Assembly (NCBI GenBank): GCA_034769895.1
Contig: CM068373.1
Location: 279,589,158-279,653,157 of the forward strand
Direction: 5' to 3'
Origin: Magicicada septendecula
Taxonomy: Eukaryota > Arthropoda > Insecta > Hemiptera > Cicadidae
DNA: 64,000 nucleotides
Under the pieces are notes generated by a model. It saw only the letters and a list, made by a program, of their open reading frames with translations. It did no database searches and was not told the DNA's origin. Position 1 is the stretch's first letter. Each line of letters opens with the position of its first letter. This document shows, in pieces, positions 21,955-31,341 of the stretch. The position numbers and the translations under genes are program-made.

Positions 21955-22286
21955 ATAATTACTTTACCTCAAGATGTTTCTCCTTTATTTGGGAAATGTT
22001 TCGGGAAACATATTGTTCCCATCCTAAGCCTTCTTAATTTTGAATCTTTTGGAGTACTTGTGTTTTGGTTGGTTTTTGGTATTTTAAACTGGTATTATTG
22101 TGTGTGATTGTGGTGTATATATTAGCTTTTTGTGTATTTTCGATGATGAGTGCTTTGAAAATTGTGTCATGTTTTGTATTGATTTGTATTTGTTTAGGTA
22201 TTAGTTTGTTTTGTGTTTGTATATTTGTAAATTTTCCCATATGTTCATTATGGTGCCTTTGTGTGGTATGTGTTTTATTAGATTAA
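21955..22286 (-). mobile_element. Second Penelope-like fragment (endonuclease tail plus terminus)
   Basis: On the minus strand the DNA starts with codons for LIKHIPHKGTIMNIWENLQIY, shifts frame, then reads QNKLIPKQIQINTKHDTIF before the terminus TTTCCCGAAAC...CATCTTGAGGTAAAG at 21966-22010. It is the same family as 19332-19834, truncated just upstream of the endonuclease tail and with a frameshift near 22235. The plus-strand frame at 22065 is a shadow. Confidence 0.7.
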
Positions 22287-24284
22287 ATAGTAGATAATAT
22301 TATTTAGATAATAGAAACTGTGAACATTTATTTGTGTACGTTATAAAATAAGTTGTTACCATTTCAATCGTGTTTCATTGTCATATTTTTTTACGAAAAA
22401 TGTTTTGTAGCAATACTATAACTCCGGTGTGAGCCTGTGACGCCAAAACGTTCGCGTTGTTAGGTTAACATGGTAACTAAAATTACACATGGAAATCAAT
22501 ATGCCTTTAAAAGGCATATTTTAAAAGGCCTTTAAAAACCAACCAACTCGCGTTTTGTGAAAACCACGTAAAAAACCAACTCGAAGGAAGGCAGAATGCT
22601 GTGCACATCTCTAATTTTTTTGTGTTTCGCACAAAATTTGCTTGCAGTGAAGTTTTCGAGATTTTACTGAATAACAAAAAATTTAGATCACTTAACGAAT
22701 AACAAATCTTCTTTTCACTTGTTAATACGATATTTTTTCTTTGTTTTAATCTTACTATCCAAAAATAATTGTGCTTTTACTTTACATTTTCTGTTGTTGT
22801 TGTTTTTTGTTAAAAATATGTTACGTTCTTTGTTTTTAATGTTTCTCTCTTACAAGCACTGTATAGACATATTAAACGTCATATTTTTCCTAACCATGGT
22901 TTCTATTTCTTTAAACAGTAAGCTAAAAACGAAAAACCATTATTACCTAAACTCACAAATGAAAACGACGTATTTTCGCTTTACATTAAGAAACAGAATA
23001 ATTTATAATTATAATACTTCTTCTTTTTCTTCTTCATATCGTAGTATATCGATCTAATCGCATATTCAAAACATCGAATGTAGTGGGGGACGGATATTGG
23101 GACAGTTACGTTTTTTTTTTTTTGTTTTTTTTTTTTTAATGCTGCACATGCATACGTTGTTTACCAACTTTTGAGTTAAATATTGTAATCGAACCATTCA
23201 ATTACAATTCAAAAACACCTCTAAAGATGAGAATAATTTCTGTGAAACGTGGGTCAGGTGTAAATAAACCTACTTGCAGTCGTAATTATTTGAAGATATT
23301 GCATGGGAACTCAACGAGTTACAAAGGAATAATATTATTTTTGTAAGCTTTATTTTAAAATACGTACTGTCTTGTACGTTAAGTGATAATGGAATTTCGT
23401 TGAAATGGTTTATAGTTTGGGGGAGGATCGATCCCCTGACGCCATTGCGTGACAGAGACAATAGCTAGTAAAGGACACTCTGAAACAGAAAAGAAAGAAG
23501 AAAAACTAAAGGACATTTCTAAGGGCTAATGTACGTAATACTGTAATTTGTAACACAAAGTACGTGTAACGGCCAAAAGATTGGTGTGAGTGTGTTTATG
23601 TGTGCCGGATATGGGGCTAATTGAGCGGGCCACGCGTTATCGCCCGCGGTGTAGAGACCCATGTACAAGTAGAGCGTGCCGCGCCACCTTAACACGCTTC
23701 GCTCGACTGTCGCTGTACACATCCGGGCGCCTCCTTCCGGGCGTCTGCTTACTCTTCACCTTCTTTATTTGTGTCTTCTTTACAATCTTCGTGTATCGGC
23801 GGGGGGGAGGGGCTAAATCGGAACACTAATAGCAAGTAAAATACTGTACAGAAATTTTTTTAAGTTAAAATTATATAGGTTAAACTTTATAGATTTAAAA
23901 ACCTATATACAATTTAGGTTGTTTTGGAATAAATTACTGCACTATATATATCGAGGGGTTAGTGGTAAAACAACTCAAGTTTAATGGTGTTTTTTAAAAC
24001 ACAGTTTTTATTCTGTTTATTACCTTCTAATTTTCTTTTCATTTTTCAGTACCTACGTAATCAATAAAAAAATTAATATTAAAATACGTAATTAATACTA
24101 AAAATTAACCTTGCAAATCAGTTTAATAATTTTATGATTTATCATTGCACTTGAAAAACCTTTTATTTCAGTTTTCCGTAATGTTGTAATTGTCACTTGT
24201 AATTAATGTAATTATATCATAATTGTTACTTAGAAGTGACAGTATAAGAAATTGTCATTTGGCAATAAACACAGACATCACTGT
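22287..24284. other. Non-coding region, no gene recognised
   Basis: Holds a perfect small palindrome AATATGCCTTTAAAAGGCATATT-like at about 22498-22520, T-runs at 23110-23140, and a CpG-rich block at 23580-23815. A 63-codon minus-strand frame at 23270-23461 (NHFNEIPLSL ... FKIKLTKIILFL) faintly resembles a LINE RT tail but is too weak to call. Confidence 0.4.
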
Positions 24285-26312
24285 TATAACACAAAAAAAT
24301 TTCGAAAAGTTTTATTTTATAATCTGCAGTAAGGAATGTCGCTGAAAGCAATAACGAAGGGTGTATGTGTGGAAAACATATTTTGTAAGGGACAAAAGGG
24401 GAACGAGCAAGCAAGCACGCTGTAGTGACGGACAGGTCATAAATTTCGTAGGCAGCTGCGACGCGTACCCTGTTAACAGAGTTCACTGCTCCCGGTACGT
24501 AGAACACCAGTTTTGTGAAAACACATTGATTCCATTGGAAACTACATACAATGTGTACAGAGCCATTAAAGGAGAAAAGGCTTAACAATGGTCAAGCATA
24601 CATGTGTACGCCAGCTGTCAGGAGAAAGCGACGAAGGGTGGATTGATTTGAAGGACTCCAGCGGTCGATGACAGGGTTTTGACCTTACTTGGAAACGAAA
24701 GCGCAGAGAGTACGTCCAAACTCAAGGATGGGGTGTTGCCTGGCAATTAAAAGAAAAAACCAACTTTCAAAGAAGGGTAGGCGAGGCCCTTGAACAACAA
24801 TAGATAATAACGGCAGAGCGACGAAGTTGAGAAACAATGCAAATGGAAGAGAAACTCAGAGTTGTCACTGAAGACTTTAGAAAAAACGACAGATACAATT
24901 TATTGCTGCGTTGTCTGGAAATGACAACGACCTCAAAATATGAAGCAAGGGAAGAATCTGGTGGGGAACCAGAAGCCCTATCAGAGAACGCCTTTGAAAA
25001 GATGGGTGGTATTTGGTCTTGGAAGGAAAAATACGAAACCAATAAGGACACGGCGTCGTTGGAACCAGGAGTCTGGTGGGAGATTTGTTAAGGAAAATAT
25101 AGGAAGGAGACAGGAACGCGCTCAGAGAGTTCTAACTAAATTTCGGACGCGAGAAGAGTGAAGTCCGTGACAGAAGAAATTAGCATTTTATCGAACTTAG
25201 AATAATTCGATACACAGTGTGAGAAGGTAGTTTTCGAACTTATAACAAAAATTAATACAGTCATTACAAGCAAACGAACTATGAAGTAGAGTCACACTAT
25301 TAGCCTACCAGTGAACATTAACTGAAACAGATAGTAACCAGACAATAATGTAATTTCAGTGTTATAAGAACACTTACAACAATAACTTTTAAGAACGATT
25401 AACAACACAAACTACATTCATGAACACTTAATAACCAGACATACCGCAACAAAGGTGCGTGATATTAATTCAGATTTGATGTACAACAGAGAATGCTAAC
25501 TTTTATTCATAAATTATAATCCGAATGCGTGGAGTTGGTGAGTGAAGTGTCTGTGAGTGATATCGTGGAATTCATCCAGTGCCATCTATCATCTGGAGGA
25601 GTTATCTGCACGATTCTAGAACGATCGACATGGGGGAATCATCACCGCAACTACCGAGTGATTGGATATTCGAATACCAAGTATAGTAAAACATGTCTTA
25701 ATTAATTTAGATCCACTGTCTGTCATCTCAAAGAATCCACACACAATAAAATTCAATAAAGTAATCGTAAAGGAATTAAAGAAATCGATTCTAAAGTTTG
25801 TGTACAAGTAAAATTATCATTATCATATTGACACCGGCCGTGAAAGCCTACGTACTAAAATTATCATTGTTTATCAGTTTTGGAGTAATGTTTATTTCCA
25901 AGTTCTAAATGAATCCGTAATTACAAAATATAGTAACAACTTAAGAGATATTGATATTAAGAATTTATAAGATGAAGCTAAACATTATAATTTACTTAAG
26001 TACTAAACGCAATTGATGAATGATCATTAATATGCAACCATTAGATTGAGTTTGGATAACTAATTTTATTAATGTATTATTGTTTGATATTTACGATTTA
26101 GCCATGAGTATTAAATTTTGGTAATGTGTTAATTTTATATATTTACAAGTACTAATGAGTACGTAGAATTTTGTGCTATTTTAATATTTACAAGTAATAG
26201 CAAACTAATGTGAATAAATTTAAGAGCTATCAGTAGAAATGAGCATTTATTATTATTTTAACCCTGAGATAAAGAGAATAAACAGTAATTTAATAAAAAA
26301 AATTTTGATAAA
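24285..26312 (+). repeat. 5' LTR of D (probably 5'-truncated)
   Basis: Begins at TATAACAC without a TG dinucleotide and ends near ATTTTGATAAA before the first primer-site repeat. It contains small frames (24837-25091, 24940-25161) that recur in the other copy simply because the DNA is duplicated. The left neighbour sequence does not match the DNA upstream of the right copy, which points to a lost 5' portion of about 1.1 kb. Confidence 0.7.
25822..25868 (+). repeat. 47-bp segment unique to the left LTR, between direct repeats
   Basis: AAAATTATCATT occurs at 25810-25821 and 25857-25868 in the left copy but once in the right. The right copy therefore probably lost the 47 bp by slippage, or the left gained them. 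Confidence 0.8.
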
Positions 26313-26313
26313 T

Positions 26314-26434
26314 TGACGCACACAACGTCGGGCATATAAATTTGTTAAATTGGCGTCCACACGCGGGACATTAAATAGATAATATAACAGTAATTGTTAA
26401 ATTTAATGTTAAATTGGCGCCGCACCGCACGGCT
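26314..26434 (+). promoter_or_regulatory. Three tandem primer-binding-site-like units of D
   Basis: TGACGCACACAACGTCGGGC at 26314, TGGCGTCCACACGCGGGACA at 26351 and TGGCGCCGCACCGCACGGCT at 26415 each follow TAAAT and resemble the tRNA-Lys primer site TGGCGCCCAACGTGGGGC with small indels. Before the third, AACAGTAATT...TTAATGTTAAA repeats the LTR end, so the LTR/primer-site junction was duplicated. Which unit primes is unknown. Confidence 0.6.
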
Positions 26435-26576
26435 TGATAAAATAGTAAGCTAGGGCAGTGACAGACAGTGGCTAGCAATAAGTTTAAAATAAGTACATGT
26501 AAGTAGCTTAAGCTATATTATTGTTGTCGTATATCGGTCTCTAAGTCTCTGAACGATAACCCGAAGTCAAGCTAAA

Positions 26577-28055
26577 ATGGCATCTGGTGGAGAGAATTCA
26601 AATGAGTTTGATATCAATAACCAGATGGGCTATGAGCAGCCTGAGGACGGAAACGTAATGAATGAAGAAAGCTCAACAACCGGTGCAGGAACTAGGGCCG
26701 GGGGACCGCAATCACAGTCGCAGTCATCTGAAGCAAATTTTCAAATGTTAATGGCATTGTTGAAACAACAATTTGAAGAATCGAAAAAACAATTTGAAGA
26801 AACAAGAAAGCAAATAGATGAAAGAATTGAAGAATCGGAGAAGAAGAACGAAGAAATGCACAAGAGAACGGAAGAAAGAATCGCCAAGAAATTGGACGAG
26901 AAATTAGAGTTAATGAGGGGAGAGTTACAAGGACAAATACATCAGGTAAATACAGAACTACAAAGACAGTCAGAAAAGTTAGAAGAAGTACAGAAGAAGA
27001 GCGAAAGCGGAATCAAAGAATTGAGCAAAGAATTAAAGAAGCAGGCGAAAGAAAATAAGGAAACCCGAGAAAAGGACAGGAAAGAATGGCAGGAAGCCAT
27101 AACCAACACTCAACAACAAAATCAACACCAAATCGAAAGTGTAGAACAGCAAGTAAGAAGCATCAAGGAAGCGCACCGCAGTACGGAGGATAAAATAAAA
27201 GAGGTCTCCACGGAAAAGGGGCGAGAGCTGGAGGAAATCACAAATAAACTAACGACTGTTCGCGAGAGCCAACAGAGGGTGGAACGTCGCCTGGAAGAGA
27301 TGGAGCAGAGACCGGCTGGAGCCATGAATGCAGCAGTCATCAATAAGGAAGCCACGTTCGACGGGGAAGACAATTTCCCGATGGAATTCCTAAAGGAATT
27401 GAGGGAAATCCAGGAAACCTACTATGGGGAAGAAAATACTCGGTGGATTGGGCGACATTTAACCGGCGAAGCAGCTCTATGGTGGAGAATTGTAAGAGAA
27501 CAGATTAAGTCCTTCCAAGAGTTCGAGGAAGCATTTACCAGTAAGTATTGGAGCGCGACCCAACAGGAGCGGGTTCGTGACCAATTAGAATACGGTAGAT
27601 TTAATTCAAGCGGTAATCTTGACATGATTCAGTACATGGAGAGGTGTGTGCTGAAAAGCCGGCAATTAATACCTATATTGTCGGATAAGCACATGATAAC
27701 GAAATTAGCACGGCATTACAATAGAGAAATTCAAATCGCGGTGGTCACCAGAGGTATAGTTACCATAAATAGTTTCGAAGGTCTGCTAAGGGAATACATG
27801 GACATTAGCAAGAGGGTAAATAACGGCCAACAAAGTGAGCGACAGCCCATAAATTTTAAAAGAGACACTCAGCCGACCCGACAACAAAATAACGATGTCA
27901 GTAAGCCGCGTGCCAACTGGCGGGAGAATTTCCGACAGAGGGAGGTAAACAGACCCAGTACGGGGGAAAATAAACAAAACCCTGTCAATAGTATTGTTAT
28001 TGAGCGACAAGTGAAAGCGAAGCCAGACGAAGGGCCGTCTACATCGAGGCAATGA
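26577..28055 (+). CDS. Gag protein of retrotransposon D
   Basis: A 492-residue frame from an ATG 264 nt after the LTR end. Residues 1-50 are acidic and low in complexity; about 52-245 form a long charged coiled coil rich in Lys, Glu and Gln; about 258-415 match the gypsy capsid domain, with ATFDGEDNFPMEFLKEL, HLTGEAALWWR, FEEAFTSKYWS, and RDQLEYGRF. The tail (about 420-492) is basic with no CCHC zinc knuckle. It would assemble the virus-like particle. The stop is TGA in the context CAA TGA CTT, and the protease frame continues in the same phase, so in-frame readthrough is possible. Intact. Confidence 0.9.
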   Translation: MASGGENSNEFDINNQMGYEQPEDGNVMNEESSTTGAGTRAGGPQSQSQSSEANFQMLMALLKQQFEESKKQFEETRKQIDERIEESEKKNEEMHKRTEERIAKKLDEKLELMRGELQGQIHQVNTELQRQSEKLEEVQKKSESGIKELSKELKKQAKENKETREKDRKEWQEAITNTQQQNQHQIESVEQQVRSIKEAHRSTEDKIKEVSTEKGRELEEITNKLTTVRESQQRVERRLEEMEQRPAGAMNAAVINKEATFDGEDNFPMEFLKELREIQETYYGEENTRWIGRHLTGEAALWWRIVREQIKSFQEFEEAFTSKYWSATQQERVRDQLEYGRFNSSGNLDMIQYMERCVLKSRQLIPILSDKHMITKLARHYNREIQIAVVTRGIVTINSFEGLLREYMDISKRVNNGQQSERQPINFKRDTQPTRQQNNDVSKPRANWRENFRQREVNRPSTGENKQNPVNSIVIERQVKAKPDEGPSTSRQ

Positions 28056-28064
28056 CTTCCGACG

Positions 28065-28478
28065 ATGAGTACAATGAACCCGGCAAGTAAAGAAAGGGTT
28101 GAAATAAACACCAGAACGGTAAACATTACCACAATTTTTCCTGATCTTAAGGAAGACCTAATGGAAGAATCTACTCAAAATATTGACGTAAAAATGATAA
28201 AGAGCCCGGAGTTACTAATTCAATTAAACCATGTACCCGTAATTGCCCTAATAGATTCAGGTAGCGCGGTAAACGCGTTATCCGAAGACTGGTATAATAA
28301 CCACAAGAGGGAGATGGGGAACCATGAAATATTAAGTGTAAATAATACAAACATAATTAGTGCTGTCGGGAGCAAATCAAAAAGTATAAGAAAACAAATA
28401 TTTTGCGAAATTTGTATTAATAATAGTGTAAGTTTTGACTGTGTCTTCTTAATTATACCAGGGCTGGTGAGAGAATGA
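28065..28478 (+). CDS. Aspartic protease of retrotransposon D
   Basis: A 137-residue frame beginning 9 nt after the gag stop and in the same phase. The catalytic triad is IDSGSAVNAL at about residues 65-74, with a hydrophobic FDCVFLII strand near the end. The usual C-terminal ILG motif is found directly after the TGA at 28476-28478, so the domain is split by a single in-frame stop and continues into the RT frame. It would process gag and pol. Either a recent nonsense change or a suppressible UGA; the nonsense explanation is simpler because it cuts a folded domain. Confidence 0.8.
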   Translation: MSTMNPASKERVEINTRTVNITTIFPDLKEDLMEESTQNIDVKMIKSPELLIQLNHVPVIALIDSGSAVNALSEDWYNNHKREMGNHEILSVNNTNIISAVGSKSKSIRKQIFCEICINNSVSFDCVFLIIPGLVRE

Positions 28479-28487
28479 ATACTGGGT

Positions 28488-30521
28488 ATGAATTTTCTTC
28501 AGCAAACAAAAAGCATAATCAATATACCAGAAAAGAAGATACAAGTACAGAAGATATTGGGAACAATTGAGGAAGAAGGTTCTTGTGAAATACCTCTTAT
28601 GGTGATAAAGGAAGACGTAAGTAACATAGAGGCGGAAATATATAAGAAACTCGACGAAATTGAAGGGGTGGACCTAACAAGAAGAAGCCAATTAGAACAG
28701 CTTTTATATGAAAACAAAGCAGTATTTGAAGATCGACCAGGCCTCATAACGGGATACAAACATTACTTCAAGGTGACTGATAACACGCCTTACCTGCAAA
28801 AAGGGTGGCCTGTTCCTATTAAGTATCAAGACGCAGTAAAGACTGAAATTAAGCGAATGCTGGAGTATGGGATTATTGAAAGGGCCCAAAGCCCCTACAT
28901 TCAACCTCTGGTGACTGTAATAAAAAGGGACGGGAAGGTGCGATTATGTCTGGACGCCCGAAAGGTAAATAGTATAACTATCCCAGATTATGAAGGACCG
29001 CCACCGATAAACGAAATATTAGCTAGATGTAGTAATATAAAAGTTATGTCTACTATAGACCTAACCAATAGTTTTTGGCAGGTGCCACTAAATGAGAATT
29101 GTCGTGATTACACGGGTTTTTTATATGAAGGCCGATGTTATCGTTTTAAAGTTACACCATTCGGACTAAGTACCAGTCTCGCGAGCTTAGCACGTGGACT
29201 TGACCACGTACTTACGGAAGAAGTCAAGGAAAACACAATCATCTATGTAGATGATATTCTATGTTTTTCGCAGAGTGAACAGGAACACATAATACATTTA
29301 AAAGGGCTATTAGAAAACTTAAGAAATGCCAATATGACTATTAATTTACAGAAATCACAATTTTTCCGCAAAGAAATTCAGTATCTTGGCTACTGTTTGA
29401 CCACAAATGGGATTAAACCAACACCGGAGAAGGTAGCTGCTATCATGAATTTTCCTGCACCAAGAAACCCCAAGCAATTAAAAGGTTTCTTGGGGCTTAC
29501 TAACTTTTACAACAAATTCACCAGCAAATATGCAGAGTATACACAACCATTATTAAGACTGTTACAAAAAGGAAATAAATTCCAATGGGATTCAGCCATG
29601 GAAGAACAATTCCAGCGAGTGAAGAAATTATTCATAGATACCGTTATGCTCAAATTTCCTATACAAGGAAAACGGTTTTACCTACAATGTGATGCAAGTA
29701 ATTATGCATACGGGGGCCAGCTGTATCAGATCGATCAGGAAGGGGAGATCGCCGTCATCGCATACACAAGTAGAACCTTTAAGAACGCCGAAAGAAACTA
29801 CTTTACTACAGAAAAAGAACTGCTTGCCATAGTACAATGTTTAAAAAGGTTCCGTATCTACATATTAGGTCAACCGCTAACAATAATAACAGATAACAAA
29901 GCGTTAACCTTTATTCAAAAGTGCCATTTAAACAATACCCGGATTACTAGGTGGATACTCAGCATTCAGGAATACAACTTCAAAATTCTACACTGCAAGG
30001 GGAAGGAGAACTTAGTCGCAGACATACTGAGCCGATACCCGGAAGATAACAACAGGAATGTACTAGCCGAAGATAAACATGAATATTATATACATGCAAT
30101 TGAAATAAAAATGAATAAGAACACTGCCGCTAAATTACGAAATATAAATCAAATGCAACTCGCAAACGATAAGATAAAACAAATTATAATCAAGATTAAG
30201 GAGGGAAATGAGGACCAAATGAATCAGCATTTTAAATTAATAAATAATAAATTATATCGCAGTTGGAAAAACCAGTGGAAACTATATATTCCAAAAGAAT
30301 TTAGAGTCGAATTGATCCAAGAAATTCACCAGATGTACGGACACCCAGGGACGAAAAAGACACAACAGCTGATAAGGGAACACTTTACTATGGACACCAT
30401 GTTCAGAACTATCAGCCAAGTCATAAAATGCTGTGATCTTTTCAAAGGTGCAAGGATAGCGGGAATCGAAGTATCACCGGAGAAACACGACCGATATTGC
30501 CATCACGCAAAGGGGAATTAA
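28488..30521 (+). CDS. Reverse transcriptase, RNase H and integrase zinc-binding part of D
   Basis: A 677-residue frame in phase with gag and protease. RT occupies about 90-260: motif A STIDLTNSFW (Asp 191), FKVTPFGLSTS, and the active site YVDD at 253-256. RNase H covers about 395-515 with Asp 402 (CDAS), Glu 443 (TEKEL), Asp 469 (TDNKA) and Asp 512, all present. After a linker comes the integrase zinc-binding region, HQMYGH...CCDLF, in which the second Cys of the expected CxxC is Phe. The frame then shifts and ends at 30521; the integrase core continues one base off. RT and RNase H look intact. Confidence 0.9.
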   Translation: MNFLQQTKSIINIPEKKIQVQKILGTIEEEGSCEIPLMVIKEDVSNIEAEIYKKLDEIEGVDLTRRSQLEQLLYENKAVFEDRPGLITGYKHYFKVTDNTPYLQKGWPVPIKYQDAVKTEIKRMLEYGIIERAQSPYIQPLVTVIKRDGKVRLCLDARKVNSITIPDYEGPPPINEILARCSNIKVMSTIDLTNSFWQVPLNENCRDYTGFLYEGRCYRFKVTPFGLSTSLASLARGLDHVLTEEVKENTIIYVDDILCFSQSEQEHIIHLKGLLENLRNANMTINLQKSQFFRKEIQYLGYCLTTNGIKPTPEKVAAIMNFPAPRNPKQLKGFLGLTNFYNKFTSKYAEYTQPLLRLLQKGNKFQWDSAMEEQFQRVKKLFIDTVMLKFPIQGKRFYLQCDASNYAYGGQLYQIDQEGEIAVIAYTSRTFKNAERNYFTTEKELLAIVQCLKRFRIYILGQPLTIITDNKALTFIQKCHLNNTRITRWILSIQEYNFKILHCKGKENLVADILSRYPEDNNRNVLAEDKHEYYIHAIEIKMNKNTAAKLRNINQMQLANDKIKQIIIKIKEGNEDQMNQHFKLINNKLYRSWKNQWKLYIPKEFRVELIQEIHQMYGHPGTKKTQQLIREHFTMDTMFRTISQVIKCCDLFKGARIAGIEVSPEKHDRYCHHAKGN

Positions 30522-31327
30522 TTAGCATGGACTATTATGGTCCACTCCCTGTATCCAGTGGTGGAGTGAAATATTTATTAGTTGTTGTCGATAATTTTAC
30601 TAAATACGTAGAATTATATACACTGCGTAGGGCTACTACAAATGTGACGCTCAAAAGACTACAACAATACATAACGACCCACGGGAAACCAGATAGTATT
30701 TTGACAGATAACGGTACACAGTATACATCGCGCAAATGGACACAAGGTCTGGGACAATTAAACATTAAACCAAAATACACAGCCATTAGAAATCCATGCA
30801 CCAATATTGCCGAACGGTGGAACAGGCAACTTGGAAACATGTTCCGGATTTTTGTACGTGAAAGGCATACAAAGTGGGCGACGTACATCAAGACGATTAA
30901 AGCGTGTCTTAACGAAACATATCAAGAAACTATAGGAACAACACCACATGAAACCCAGTTTGGAACGAAACCAACCAGGCATTGGGAGAAATATTTAGAC
31001 CCAATAGTGAAGAATGACGAGGGAGTAAAGGTAGAGAAATTACAAATACGAATAAAGGAAAGAGGTGAGCGGCAGGCTGCCCGAATAAATCAAAAGAATA
31101 AGATTACTGACTTTGACGTAGGAGACAAGGTTCTTATACGAGCAGTGAATTTATCTGACGCAACACAGAATATTATCGGAAAATTCTGCGCGCTGTATGA
31201 AGGCCCGTACACAATAATACAAAAAGTAGGAAACGCTACATATAAACTGCAGGACGAAACCAGCAATGGTACGATAAGAGGCATCTTCAATACTAGGCAA
31301 CTGAAGAAATATCATTCAGGGGCTTAG
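30497..31327 (+). CDS. Integrase catalytic core and C-terminal domain of D
   Basis: A 276-residue frame (start drawn at a TTG) in the -1 phase relative to RT; homology to integrase extends upstream to about 30470, so a one-base indel near 30440-30475 separates it from the zinc-binding part. The catalytic triad is present: Asp 12 in SMDYYG, Asp 71 in LTDNGTQY, Glu 106 in NIAERWNR. The C-terminal domain has the GPY/F signature (LYEGPYTI). It would insert the cDNA into the chromosome. The frame ends just before a G-run that looks like the polypurine tract. Confidence 0.88.
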   Translation: MPSRKGELISMDYYGPLPVSSGGVKYLLVVVDNFTKYVELYTLRRATTNVTLKRLQQYITTHGKPDSILTDNGTQYTSRKWTQGLGQLNIKPKYTAIRNPCTNIAERWNRQLGNMFRIFVRERHTKWATYIKTIKACLNETYQETIGTTPHETQFGTKPTRHWEKYLDPIVKNDEGVKVEKLQIRIKERGERQAARINQKNKITDFDVGDKVLIRAVNLSDATQNIIGKFCALYEGPYTIIQKVGNATYKLQDETSNGTIRGIFNTRQLKKYHSGA

Positions 31328-31341
31328 GGGGGGGGGGCCTA
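31327..31341 (+). promoter_or_regulatory. Probable polypurine tract of D
   Basis: AGGGGGGGGGGGG immediately after the integrase stop. A purine run here normally primes plus-strand cDNA and abuts the 3' LTR, which implies that the LTR starts near 31342-31350. Confidence 0.55.

Noticed and set aside
23270-23461. Possible LINE RT tail on the minus strand
   Set aside because: Only a loose pattern (NHFNEIPLSL ... FKIKLTK); too weak without an alignment.
24837-25161. Overlapping frames inside the D LTR, conserved at 33018-33342
   Set aside because: Conservation comes from LTR duplication; no motifs, and both copies are equal only because they were copied together.
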